A stretch of 64,000 bases of DNA from positions 17,703,001 to 17,767,000 of the forward strand of contig NC_091094.1 of NCBI RefSeq assembly GCF_024713975.1, in the 5' to 3' direction. Below the pieces are notes generated by a model. That model made no database searches. It was not told where the DNA came from and saw nothing but the letters and a program-made list of their open reading frames with translations. The stretch comes from Paralichthys olivaceus. Lineage: Eukaryota; Chordata; Actinopteri; Pleuronectiformes; Paralichthyidae. Below, piece by piece: positions 1 to 11,693 of this stretch. Both the position numbers and the translations under genes were made by a program. Position 1 is the first letter of the stretch, and every line of letters begins with the position of its first letter.

Positions 1-2351
1 ATAATTTCCGAGGGAATAAATCGTGTTTCCTGATGAAAATTGAGCTGATATCTATAAGTGTGTGAAAGTGGTGCAGCTTGGTTGAATTTGACTGTTGGGC
101 CTTGGCGGAGGAATGTGCTCTACTGAGGCCCATTCCAGTTAATGATTGAGATGTACACATTTTTTAATCTTTATTACAAATCTGTGTCGCCGAATAGGTA
201 TTCCATATTTACATAAGGATGGTGGAGCATGTGACGGATGTAAGCAGGGGATAACAGTAAAGATGATGCTGAAGGCCCTGCTTGTCTAAAGAGGATCATG
301 AATCCTCTAAAGCACAGGCTGAGCTGATCCCTGTCAGTGACCCTACAGCAGCGTTCACCCACTGTACAGCTGATCTAAATGGAGAGCTCTGGGTCTTTGA
401 GGCCTCGGAGCCGTGTCTGTTTACACCTGACACCAGTGTGAGCACTGGAAAGCACATTTACTGAGGTACCGGTTCAGTTCTCTTGTACTTTTACTTTCCA
501 TACTGTGATATGTGGGAAACTTTTTATTTCACTTATCTCATTATAAAGCTGTAACTTCTAAAAACCTATTATAAACACTGCATTAGGCAATTCACAGTAT
601 TTGATAAATACCACCACTAATACCATAATAATAATCTAACAATTTAAAACCTAATGCTTAATGAAGGATGACTTTTTTCTTTCTTGGCTACAATCACTGC
701 GTTTCTGTCAAGTGTGTCTGTCGCACCTAAAACTTCAGTCGTCCTGGAAACAAACCAGACTGGTCCATCCAGTTCCTCTGTCCTCGGTGGGAATCTATCA
801 TCGTGCCGTCTGATGCTGGCTGAAATGTCAAGAATGTTCTGGGAAGAACTTTATTACTTTGACTGCCTGAAGGTGCTGATCATGCAGCTCAGCTCTGTAC
901 TCAGGGTTATCCTGCAACACTCACTTTTTTAGTATCTTATTGCCAGATATGCTGATTAGGTGAGAGGCTGTGGTGAAGACATTTCTTTTATCTATTTATG
1001 GTTACATAAATAAAGCCCCTTTACACAGCTGATAAATCTTTATGATGTTTTATTGAAACATGGCAGCGTGATGGGAGATTGTATCAATACAGGTGATAAT
1101 ATATAACATTTTCTCTGATTAACTTCTGCTTTCTTCCCATTTGTTCCCATGTAATTGTAACCACAAATCATATATAGATTCTGGCCTGTGCAAGGACATG
1201 ATAGTGTTGCATAATGACTTTTTTTTAACCAACATTAATATTGCCTTTGTATTGTTAATCTGCAAATTTATAAACTGTCTCAATAATTGTTTTAATTTCA
1301 TATTCTTTTTTAGACACCTCATTGTGCATTGTCTCTCTGATATCAACCATTTAAGAAATGAATTGAACTTTTTTTTCACATTTTATATTTGCTGATGAAA
1401 GTGAAGATCTTCAGATCAGGGAAAATAAAGCCAAGAACTAAATGCATATAGTTGGAGAACTGATCCTTAATTATGCACTCTTACATCAGATTTGAATTTC
1501 AAGAATGGAATCAAATGATTGCCATGTCCAGCCAGACAGAGCAGCGACCCATCGCAGGCTGTCTGACAGCAGATGGAGGAGCTTTAAGATGGTCTAAATA
1601 ACCCAGTGACTGTTGTTCCTCCTGTGAGACATGGGTAAGCTGAGAGAGCACTTAAGTGAAGGATATTAATGAACATGGCTGTGATACCGTGGCCTACTTT
1701 AAATATGAATCATTGTCACTCAGGTTAGTCTTCATACATTGTATTTGAACTGTATGCATGAACTTCTATTTCTGATTTTGAAAAAGGTTAATGCTGCAGT
1801 TTCAGCTTTATCCTTCCCCCTCATGTGACTAAATGTCCCGCTGTGTTTACTTTTCTTTTTCCCAGAGACGCCACTTACAGTTCATGTCACTGTGTGGAGT
1901 AACAGAGAAGCTCCAGGTAAGTAGTATTGTTTGAATGGCACCAAGGCCCTCTGAAGTGCAGTAAACTCCATATTTCACCTGTCGTGACATTAAAAACCAC
2001 AACAGTGACGGAAAAGAACCTTATTTTTTTATTTTCATGGAAAGCACAGAGTAACATAAAAAAATGGTATTATCATCATTAAAACCAATAAACCAGTCAT
2101 CATTTCTGATTTATCGCGGTTTACAAATTATATTTATAGACAGTTTTATAATCACAACATAGACAGGATTCTGTTAGTCTTACTTTGATATCTAATATGT
2201 GCCAATATGACTTTTTAGTCATTTGTTGTCATCCTGTGCACAAAGATTAGTCTCTGCTGTTAGCTCTCTTTGATTAGTTAAGTATTCGCTGGCAAGCAAA
2301 GTGGATTAAAATGAAAAAGCTTTTCACACAGACGCACAGAGAGCTGATTAG
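1..2351. other. Unassigned 5' flank of the GUCA1 gene
   Basis: No gene is recognised here. A 60-codon + strand open frame ends with TGA near 464, and a - strand segment (about 845 down to 690) is open for about 50 codons after a plausible acceptor; neither matches a family I know. A TTTATT at 170-175 could be the poly(A) signal of a - strand gene entering from the right. A short segment at 1866-1916 has good splice sites and is listed separately. The rest is AT-rich and looks noncoding. Confidence 0.4.
1866..1916 (+). other. Candidate 51-nt exon (5' UTR or unknown gene)
   Basis: A pyrimidine-rich tract ending in cccag precedes position 1866, and 1916 is followed by gtaagt, so both splice sites are near consensus. 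The 51 nt are open in one frame (17 codons). It lies about 0.65 kb upstream of the GUCA1 start codon and could be a noncoding leader exon of that gene, splicing to the possible acceptor ttgcag ending at 2520. This is inference from splice signals only. Confidence 0.3.
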
Positions 2352-2414
2352 CACACACACACACACACATACACGCACACACACACACACACACATATAT
2401 ACACAAACACACAC

Positions 2415-2460
<46 letters not shown>
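2352..2460. repeat. Compound (CA)n microsatellite
   Basis: About 109 bp of CA dinucleotides with TA and GC interruptions, ending about 115 bp before the GUCA1 start codon. Length variation here would alter the promoter or leader of that gene. Confidence 0.95.
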
Positions 2461-2463
<3 letters not shown>

Positions 2464-2531
2464 TGCTTGCAGACACTTTTCAGTCTGCATACTTGTGTGC
2501 CATGCCTGCGTGCTTGCAGCACATCCTGGCT

Positions 2532-2567
2532 ATGGTGTCTATTGGATATTTTACATATATATTTTGA
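2532..2567 (+). promoter_or_regulatory. Short upstream ORF before the GUCA1 start
   Basis: An ATG at 2532 opens an 11-codon frame that stops at 2565-2567, nine bases before the GCAP ATG. If it is in the mature leader it would be an inhibitory uORF close to the main start. Its presence in the mRNA is not shown by the sequence. Confidence 0.35.
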
Positions 2568-2576
2568 CTGACCGAC

Positions 2577-4498
2577 ATGGGAAACTGTAACAGCTCCTCA
2601 GTGGAAGAACTACAAGCGTGTGAGAGTCATCAGTGGTACAGAAAATTCATGACAGAGTGCCCCTCCGGACTTCTCACCTTCTACGAGTTCAAGAAGTTTT
2701 TTGGCCTGAGGAATCTGTCGGATACATCAAACGCCTACATTGAGACCATGTTCACGACGTTCGACATGAATGACGTAAGAAAATGAAGTTTTTTATGTTT
2801 TATTAATATAATATAAGAAATATAAGAAATTGCACAAAAACAGGAAAGGAAGCTGGTTTATTTGAAGTACTTACATAATATAATATATAATAACATAATA
2901 TCAATATGATTATGCCAAATTATATACTTCTAATAAACATAATAAAAATAGAATAGTGAAAAAAAAGCTACATCTACTGTTTCAAAAAATATAAATTATA
3001 ATAATCATCAAAACATATGTGTTTATTTAGAAAGGAGGAATAAAAGAGGAAATAAACCAACCTGTTGTTGTTGAAGCAATTAAAGCATTTGTTTGAGAGG
3101 TTAATGACAAAGACCAACAAAGTTGCACCTACATGTTGCAGCCCACTGGTCATAAGTGCATTTTCTGTCTGTTGTATCAATATATGATTAATTGCATATA
3201 CTTAAGGTTTCCACCACTTATGTGCTATTTTCTGTCTGTCGTCTAATGGATAAAGTAAACTTATATGAGCAGAATTATATGACCAAAAAACGAAATCATG
3301 TTCAGCTCCATTTAAAACAAAAACTACACATTCCTGCATCAGTGTTTTACACCAGAGGAAGGTTATTTCTGCTCATAAGCTCCCTCTATTAGTGAGGGAG
3401 CTTATCCCACCAACACCACTAACCCAGCTGACCTACAATCATAAACACAGCGGGTGCAGCCTCTTTATGCACACATGGGAACTAGAGGCAGATGGATGGT
3501 TGGTTATTGGGACTGATTTTTTCTCCTCTGTCAAACATATATTCATTTTTTGTAGCTGTGACTGCATCACTTCTTGGGTTTTGTAGATCAGCAAGATTGG
3601 CAAAAGAAGCATTCAAATAAATTCTAAAAAAATAGCCTTGTAATGTGTGTGACAGTAATATACTGCTGCATATCTGAGTCTTTTCCCTGTGCAGGATGGA
3701 TACATCGACTTCATGGAGTATGTGGCCGCTCTGAGTCTGGTGCTGAAGGGAGGAGTGCAGAAGAAGCTCCGCTGGTATTTCAAACTGTATGATATCGATG
3801 GGAGTGGCTGCATCGACCGTGAGGAGCTGCTGCAGATCATTAAGGTACTGATAATGAGCCTCCATGTCAGGTCAGAGCTCAACCAGGGGCTTAGTGAGAG
3901 ATTGTAGAAAATCCAACAGGGCTGTCCTGAAACAACCTGCAGAGACCACCCAGCTCTCAGTGAGATGCACAGACACATAGCAGGGGAAATCTCACCTGAG
4001 GCTGAGACCAGACTGAGACCTGAGGCACACAGCTGACATTTAGGTGACATCTGCTGGTTGAAGAGTGCAACAATACACCAGTCAGCTTTTAACTTCTCTT
4101 TCTGTGTCATGTTCAGTCCATTCGAGCGATCAATGGAGTCCCTCATGAGATGTCCGCAGAGGACTTTGCCAACATGGTGTTTGACAAGATTGACATCAAT
4201 GGAGACGGTAAGACCCCCAGACTCCGACAATAGATCACTATCTCATGATTGACTGAGAGTTTGTGATTTGGACAGCAGAAAACTGATCTTCACAGGAGAT
4301 ATTTTTAGACTAAACAAGTTTAAACTGAAGGACTGGTGCTGAGTGTGTCTGTTTGTCTGCTTTCCAGGTGAACTGTCCTATGACGAGTTCATGGAGGGAG
4401 TACTGAATGACGAAATGCTCCTGAAGACCCTGACGGAGAGTCTGGACCTGACACACATAGTCCACAGGATTCAAGGAGAGATGAGGGCCAACATTTAA
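2577..4498 (+). CDS. Guanylate cyclase-activating protein (GUCA1/GCAP family)
   Basis: A neuronal calcium sensor that in photoreceptors activates membrane guanylate cyclase when calcium falls and inhibits it when calcium is high (family knowledge). Four exons, 2577-2774, 3695-3844, 4117-4207 and 4368-4498, join in phase to 189 residues, normal for the family. Seen: an N-terminal MGN for myristoylation at Gly2; a degenerate first EF hand with the GCAP hallmark Cys27-Pro28; intact EF loops at 63-74, 99-110 and 142-153, each with acidic or Asn ligands at positions 1, 3, 5 and a terminal Glu; and the [10 protein letters not shown] segment after EF4. All introns are GT-AG. The start is the only ATG that gives the myristoylation site. 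Teleosts carry several paralogues (a, b, c, d, e, g); Cys15 recalls GCAP5, but I cannot assign the paralogue, so no symbol is given. Confidence 0.95.
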
Positions 4499-5126
4499 GA
4501 TTTCCAACCGTTTACAGACTTTTACCTGACTGTGCCACAGCAGAATGAGGGAAAATGTGGGTTCAGGAAAATCCATAAATAATCAACGCACGACACCAGC
4601 TGAACTGTTCTGCTGTTTCATCAAACAGTCATGGACCAGAACAAGACATTCCATCAACCCAGATATCAAATTACCTCTTCAATGCCTCAACGCAAACTTT
4701 AAAATGCAAAGCATATGACCTAATACGCCATGTAATTAAAAACTATCATTAATGTGACAATGATTCACATTAGTAGATATTCACAGCCAAACACCAACAC
4801 AGGTGCATGAAGTTAAAACATATTCTGCGCATCTTCTGTCAAACCCCAGCTGAAATGATTTCTGTCCAACGTCCATTAAGTGCTTTATATCCATGAACTT
4901 GTTGCATGTTGTTTGACGGTAAATACATGATGAACTATCTGTAGCATTCTGAGACGCTTACTCACTTGATTGTAATGTTTTATAGAAAGTAGACTGACCG
5001 GATATTATCCTTCTTTTGAACCACTGCAGAGAAGTAGGTACTTTTATAAAGCCTTCACTGTTTTATATTTTTGAATGAGTCTATTATCAGGTAGTCACTG
5101 AGCACTAGATGTAATTTATATTTCAA

Positions 5127-5132
5127 AATAAA
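5127..5132 (+). terminator. Candidate poly(A) signal of the GUCA1 gene
   Basis: AATAAA lies 0.63 kb after the stop codon. It is the first canonical signal I see downstream, so the 3' UTR would be about 650 nt. Confidence 0.5.
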
Positions 5133-6900
5133 ATACTTTTGTCAACATAACCTCAGATTTCCTACTTACATCACAAGGTCAATCAAATCAGGAAATAATG
5201 TTCTTTTTATAGTTGTTATAGTTGTTCTCTCCAATTCCTCAAACAGTCAGACTGGGTGTGTGTATGTGTGTGTGTGTGTTTTACTATCATAAATTGTACT
5301 TGTAGGATACTCATCTCTAGGGTATATGGCCTTATTGTTGTGCAGTATTGTTTTACTTTGCTTTTGTACAGCACTTTACTGAAGTCTGGCAGACATTTTT
5401 CTGTATTTTCCGAGGCCTACTGAGGTAGTTTCACATAAAATTATTAAAAGCCTGATTTTAAACAAGGTAGAAAATTTAATGTTTAGTGTTAGTATATAAT
5501 TAGTATGAAAATGTAGTGTGAAACAAAAATTGAAAAATTGTTTGAGGACTTTGCCAAATAGGACTACTACATGCATCACTAGATCTGTAACTCTTATGAG
5601 ACAAAGGCTTTACTTGTGATGCTACAGGCAGTTGGCACTCAATTGTCTATGGACACACAACAACACACCCACCTCATCCCAAAATGCAGGACATTAACAT
5701 CACAAACACACTCGCACACACACGTACACACACACGACAACAGGCTCATTTAGCATAATACACCGAAACCAGGAAAATGCAGAGGGCCTGGTGCACAGAT
5801 AGATGAATAGATGGCTGGATGGATGGATGGATAGAAGGACCAATGCATGGATGCTTGGAAGTATGAATGGATGGATGGATAGGTGGAGACACGCTCTGAA
5901 GTGATGTGTAGTTTCAGGGAGTGGCTTGCTGTTGTGGCTTTGAATAGTGACGGGATCATAACAAACTGTTCACAGGTCCTGTGGCTCTAAATGAAAGTTT
6001 TGTTTCTGGAAACTTCGCCTGCAGCTGAGGTGAGACATGCACACACTGAGTTAAGCAGTCTAGACGTAGGCCAGTTAAGATAAAAACCTATAGTATTTAT
6101 CTTTAATCATCTTTCTGTTAAACATAAATAAGACAATATAGCTACAAATATAAATGTATGATAAATGTATGAAAATTATTAATTTTATGAACAGAAATAT
6201 TTAATCTTAACAAAATTTCTATTACACTCCCATTAAAAATATGCACTGTAAAGGCCGACTTATTAATGGTCTAATCACTTAGTTGATGAATCTATTATGA
6301 CGAAAATAAATGTAAACAAAATACATATTAGTTAGTTTAGTCCTAAATTTCTCTGCATCCAATATAATTGAAAAAAAAACAACTACACAATGCTGTCAAC
6401 TGTAAATCTAAAAACATGACTACAGTTGTGAACAGAGGCAAAATAAATTAGATACATGAAGTTTCATATCATAGCTATGCAGCCAAAATTATATTGATAC
6501 ATTTTTTTTACATCAGTCGATTTCGATAATTATCATTTCTATTAGGTTTAAAGACTGATTCTTGCTCCAGAGCGAAGTTTGTAGTTATAATCTCTTTGTG
6601 ATAAACAGCTAAATATCTGAGGTAGATAAATGATGTTTTAACCTTACACAATGCATAAGAAGTGTAAGTGTACGTTGCTACTGATGACAAATATATTGCA
6701 ATCATTATGTATAGCCTATTGTTCCCCCCCCAGTTCTGTTTCAGCCCATTCACTAAGATCCAGATAAATTAATAATAACCAAATGTCAGAGATAATTAGT
6801 ATGAGTATGTATATGATTATTCTATAAAGATAATTATTTAAAATAAACTTTATTTAGAACTCCTATATACGCCAGGCTCATCATGAAAGATCAAACTATG
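5133..6900. other. Intergenic region between GUCA1 and irf6
   Basis: AT-rich sequence with a GGAT/GATA-type simple repeat at about 5798-5881, a short CA tract near 5710-5735 and a C homopolymer near 6724-6731. No coding frame or recognised element. Confidence 0.6.
5798..5881. repeat. Degenerate (GGAT)n / (GATA)n tetranucleotide repeat
   Basis: Two blocks of tandem GGAT units separated by about 30 bp of diverged sequence. It is an ordinary decayed microsatellite. Confidence 0.8.
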
Positions 6901-6919
6901 TGACTTCAGTCTTTAAAAA

Positions 6920-7233
6920 ACGTGTCACGTGTCCACGTGCTTCTGAGGGGTAAGGTGTGTCCCGGCGTGACGTCACGGTCGTACCTGAGTTTCGGTGAGG
7001 AGAAGGGGGAAGGACCGAGCCGAGTGGAAAAAACACCAATTGTCGTCGCTCCTTCGACACAAACACACTCGCTCTTGTTTGTTGTTGATCTCCAGTCGGG
7101 CCTCGTCGAGGTGATTATCGGTGATCGATGACGGCGAGCAGGACGTAGGACGTGCACGGGTTTTTTTATATTCCAGCTGTGTGCGCGCAGGGCCGAGAGG
7201 GACCGAGCTCTCACACTTCCTGGTTCTCCACAG
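6920..7233 (+). promoter_or_regulatory. irf6: irf6 promoter and noncoding first exon
   Basis: A CpG-rich block in otherwise AT-rich DNA. Two CACGTG E-boxes lie at 6926-6931 and 6934-6939, and a full palindromic CRE, TGACGTCA, at 6968-6975. A CAG|gtatgt donor after 7233 would end a leader exon and pairs with the acceptor ttacag at 7469-7474, just before the coding exon. No TATA box is evident. The transcription start is not determined. Confidence 0.55.
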
Positions 7234-7476
7234 GTATGTGTGTCGTTGGTTAGTTTCATGCTTTGTTTACTGAAGTTTTCGGACCGATCTCGTTGTTATT
7301 CTCACATTGAAAACTTCCGGTCTGCATGGAGCTGCACGATCTGTAAAAAAGATGAATCATTGCAGCTTTAAAATGTTTGGTGAATCGGGACCTGCAGGAT
7401 TTCTGGGTGAACTCCTCTGCTGCAGTGTTTGGTAAATGTCCCTGACAGCTGGTGAAAACCTCTCTGGGTTACAGAC

Positions 7477-7742
7477 ATGTCGGTGACCCCTCGACGTGTG
7501 CGCCTGAAGCCCTGGTTGGTGGCTCAGGTGGACAGCGGCCGATACCCGGGGCTGGTGTGGCTCGACCGTGAGGCCATGCGCTTCAGGATCCCATGGAAAC
7601 ACGCCACACGACACACACCCCAGCATGAGGACGAAGACACCATATTCAAGGTGAAGACGGAATATACGCTATGGATGTCATGGGGGGGGGGGGGGCTGGG
7701 TTTACTCTGAGTCAAAACATGTAAATATGCACCACTGGCACT

Positions 7743-7779
<37 letters not shown>

Positions 7780-10700
7780 CTCAAGCTTTTAGTCCAAATG
7801 GTTAAGAAAGGTTTATGATGGGCCATGCATGTACAATCTACATTTATTATTTAATTTGATTCTATTGTCTTTTTATATTGCTATTCTCTTGTCTACCTCA
7901 TTCTGACTTGTCTGCTGCTGTTACAAGTGAATTTCTCAGTGTGGATCGTTAACGTTTTATCTTATCGCTGTAGCAAAAAGTCTAGATCTTCAGCAGATGT
8001 CTGGATCAGAACCATCCTTTTAAACCTATACATGCAAATTGCACAAGCCACCGATTTGGACCCTCTAAGAGATGGAACAGTATTCTCCTCTCAGATTTCC
8101 ATGGCTGTGTGCCCAATGAATGTCAAACAAAAGCTCTTTAAGGGCTACATTTTCTTTTTAAGTCAGTTTAAATTAAAAAAGAACTTGGCATGTGCATGTG
8201 TACGCACCTGGCTGTTTTGGATTCATGTTTATTATGTAGGCATACAGCTGTAAATTTCTAGATTGTTTTTAAAAATCAACATCCGGAAAATAAAAGATAA
8301 GCTGGTAGCACATGCGCAGGCTAAAATAAGAACGTTAACAACAAAGTAAAACTTGGTTCAATATTTAGAAAAACGATCAGGTTATATATTGGACATGCAT
8401 AGAGGGAGAAGAAGAATGTTTTGTATCTCCAGGTATAGCTTTAAATAAATTCCAAGTCTATGAACATTAATCATTGCCCATTAACTTCAATGCTACAATT
8501 ATGCATCACCACAAAAACAATACACCTGTGGATCCTGTTTAGAAATATAAAATCACAGGATTATGAAACCTGCGTTCTGTGTAATGCTCCTCCAGGCGTG
8601 GGCCGTGGAGACAGGGAAGTTCCAGGAGGGAGTTGACGAACCTGATCCTGCGAAGTGGAAAGCTCAGCTGCGGTGTGCGCTGAACAAAAGCCGAGAATTC
8701 AACCTCTTCTACGACGGCACCAAAGAGGTCCCCATGAATCCCTTGAAGATATATGACGTCTGCGACATCCCACAGCCGCTCAGTAACCAAGGTACATGAG
8801 AGTGGATGGAATATGGGTGAATTTCTTCATGCTCAATGATTCATTACACATTTTGTTTTATTTTATATTCACTTCACGTGATTTTTACTCAACAGGCTCC
8901 TCAGACGCTGGTTCCTGGACTCCACATGAGGACGATGGTGGTGAGGAAGATGTTCCGGATACCCCGGAATCTCTCCCTCCATACCCATCCAATGGTGACT
9001 GAATTATTCTCATACCTTTTTGCCATTAAATAAGTGATACAGTGTAATTGCATTAAACAAACAATGAATTATATTTCCTTTTGTAGGCCCCAGTCCGTCT
9101 CCTCTCATCATGTGGTCTCCTATGGGCTCAGACTCGTCCATGCAGCCTCCAAGTTGTCCCCCTTCAAACGAAGTGTGGCCCAAAGAGGAGCCTGTGAAGA
9201 TCTGGCCTAAAGAGGAGCCTGTGGATGTGGAGATGCACCCCACACCCCTGGCAGACATGTCACCCGCTCCTCTGCCGGATCCCATCCTGCAGCCCTCTCC
9301 TCTAACTGAGGCCTTGTTTGCCTCCCCAGAAACATGGATTAGTTCCCTCCCAAGTAAGTATGGATTTAGATAATACAGAAATCCATTGATCTCAGTCAAA
9401 TACATTTTTATTTGTATAGTCCATATTCCTAAATCACAGTTTGCTTCATAGGGCTTAAAAACCTGTGCAGGGTGCAACATCCTCTGTAGGGTGAGGAAGA
9501 ACTACAATAACCTTTTTAAACTGGACAAAAATTAATAATCACAAGTGAGGGATCCTTCTCCCAGGATGGACAGTTAGCAGACTCAGATGGATTTAATGCA
9601 GTAGGCTGAGGTGTCCGGATACTGCAGCTCATTCAAGTCCAGTAGCTCTCCAGCTCCTTTGCATTTGCCAAAAGACTCAGATAAGAAAAAAAGGCTGTCA
9701 GCACCAAGCCCACTAAAGATGTAAATCTCCCGCATACGTATCCTGAGTCCTCCTGCAGCGGCTACACTAACGTAACCTGGCTCTTTGCTGCGTGTCTTTT
9801 CCCATTTTCTCTCCCTATTTCACATGTGAACTGTCAATAAAGGTAAAATTCTAAAAAGTATTTCTGACAAATACATATCTAAGAAAAAAGATTTCCTAAT
9901 TTCAGACAGTATAGTTTTGATGTTTCTCTAACAGCAGTATAAATCATTTGTCGGGAACTATTTTCAGCATATATCAGTATTTAGAGCAGCAAGGTAATGG
10001 TGTTTGTTAGATCAACTCAAAGTAAACCACAGCATCCATGTATATAGATAAGGAAAACTTGACCCAGTGCAGTGTTATATATTATTTATGCTCTTTTTAA
10101 ATGCTTATCTAAAAAACTTCAATATCCCTGGGTAATTTCAATTGTGTATTCTTAGGTGAAAAGACCCTTTAAATTGAAGCATTACGTTACCTGCACATGA
10201 AACAGGATTTTAAACTTCTTTTCTCTGCTTGTCGCTGACCCAGTGACAGACCTGGAGGTCCAGTTTCTGTACCGGGGGAAGGAGATGTGTCCCACGCTGA
10301 ACATTAGTAACCCCCAGGGCTGCAGGCTCTTCTACGGAGACCTCGGCCCCATGGTCAACCAGGAGGAGCTGTTCGGTCCCGTGAACCTGGAGCAGCTCCG
10401 CTTCCCGACCACAGAGCACATCACCAACGACAAGCAGAGGGTCTTCACTAACCGCCTGCTGGACGTGATGGACAGGGGTCTCATCCTGGAGGTCAGTGGC
10501 CATGACATCTACGCAGTGCGTCTCTGCCAGTGTAAGGTGTACTGGTCCGGACCCTGCGCTCCAAATCCAACCGCACCGAATCTTATAGAGCGACAGAGGA
10601 GGATCAAACTCTTCTGCCTGGAGTCTTTTCTTAGCGGTAAGCCGAATGTTCTTTTTACTCAATGAACACAATTAGATAAATGAACTTGGCTTCTACTTTG

Positions 10701-11493
10701 ATTTTAGTTAAATCTTTGCAGCCCTTCTCTTCCTGGAAAATTAAATATACTGTCTGAATTTACTAATCTTAAGGAATATTGTTTCCTTGCTGTGTAGGTG
10801 TGATAGCTCAACAGCGTGGCCAGACACCAAGCCCCCCTCAGTTTGAAATCAACCTGTGTTTTGGAGAGGAGTGGCCTGATGGCAGACCCAAAGAGAGGAA
10901 GCTTATCATGGTGCAGGTGAGACATGTTAACGTCTTATTTGTGATAATCAACAGCTGATGATGATAATAACTTCTTTCGCAGTGACTGTTTGAACACCTT
11001 ACAATATATAATAAATAAATGAATACCACAGGGCAGTAAATCTGATTCCTGTGCATCATCAAAGCCTATTTGCAGCAGTTGGGTGGATAATAAAAATAGT
11101 AAACTGCTTTTAAAGTCCAACTCAAACTCATTGACTTGTTAATCTTTAATCTGCATACGAGTACTTTACTATATGACAGAAATGTTATGAAACAAGCAGA
11201 AAGTTGGTTGTCAAACACTTTTATATTCTCTCACTGAGACTAATCTGTTTGTATGTCTGCAGGTGATTCCAGTGGTTGCCCGCATGATAAGCGAGATGTT
11301 TTCAGGGGACAACATGCGCTCCTTTGACAGCGGCAGCGTTCGCCTGCAGATCTCTATCCCAGATATCAAAGACAACATAGTGACCCATCTGAAGCAGCTG
11401 TACTGTCTGCTGCAGACCCACCAGGGTCAGGATGGCTGGGCATTGCCCCCTGGGTCTGGTCTGAATATCACCCACGCCCTGCAGGCACAGTGA
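7477..11493 (+). CDS. irf6: Interferon regulatory factor 6
   Basis: DNA-binding transcription factor of epidermal and periderm differentiation (family knowledge). Exons 7477-7650, 8596-8791, 8896-8994, 9087-9353, 10244-10636, 10798-10916 and 11263-11493 join in phase to 492 residues, against about 467 in human. The N-terminal IRF DNA-binding domain (about residues 5-118) has the tryptophan pentad W13, W28, W40, W60 and W79. A Pro/Asp/Glu-rich linker (about 124-240) holds a tandem WPKEEPV repeat at 187-202. The IRF association domain follows from ISSLP at the exon 5/6 junction through [11 protein letters not shown] and CFGEEWPDG to about residue 450. Conserved stretches such as [17 protein letters not shown] and [12 protein letters not shown] fit IRF6 better than IRF5. 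The ATG follows the acceptor closely and starts [13 protein letters not shown], matching the mammalian start. All introns are GT-AG. Confidence 0.97.
7682..7694 (+). repeat. G13 homopolymer in irf6 intron
   Basis: Thirteen consecutive G residues about 30 bp after the donor of the first coding exon. Its length is prone to assembly or sequencing error. Confidence 0.9.
7744..7776. repeat. (CA)n microsatellite in irf6 intron
   Basis: A pure CA dinucleotide tract in the intron after the first coding exon. Confidence 0.95.
9396..9640 (+). repeat. Dispersed teleost repeat in irf6 intron
   Basis: The sequence tttttatttgtatagtcc followed by 'aaatcacagtttg', 'catagggctt' and 'gcaacatcctctg' is the diverged form of a repeat I recognise as very common in fish introns. 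It lies in the large intron between the linker and association-domain exons. Its class (SINE or LINE tail) cannot be fixed here. Confidence 0.55.
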
Positions 11494-11687
11494 AGTAGCA
11501 CATACCATCCAGATATATATATATATATATATAGATCTTGTTTCATTCACACTGCTACTAAGAGTTACTTGTAGGTGGCAAAGAAGTACTTATTTGTAAT
11601 CTTATTTAGACACACTGTATAGCGTAAGATGCATTTGCTTTTCAGCTTTTCCCTCGTATGACTGTGCTGCGACAATGTTTCTCTGTA

Positions 11688-11693
11688 AATAAA
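11688..11693 (+). terminator. irf6: Poly(A) signal of irf6
   Basis: AATAAA about 195 nt after the irf6 stop codon, followed by a GT-rich tract (tgtgtgtgtg near 11715) that fits a downstream cleavage element. A second AATAAA at about 12237 is an alternative distal site. Confidence 0.65.

Noticed and set aside
2274-2571. Frames of repeated Cys-Val or Thr-His in both directions
   Set aside because: They are translations of the CA microsatellite; the same applies at 18788-19045, 30376-30612, 41788-42156 and 61396-61635.
10210-10671. 153-codon - strand frame opposite irf6 exon 6
   Set aside because: Antisense shadow of the IRF association domain exon.
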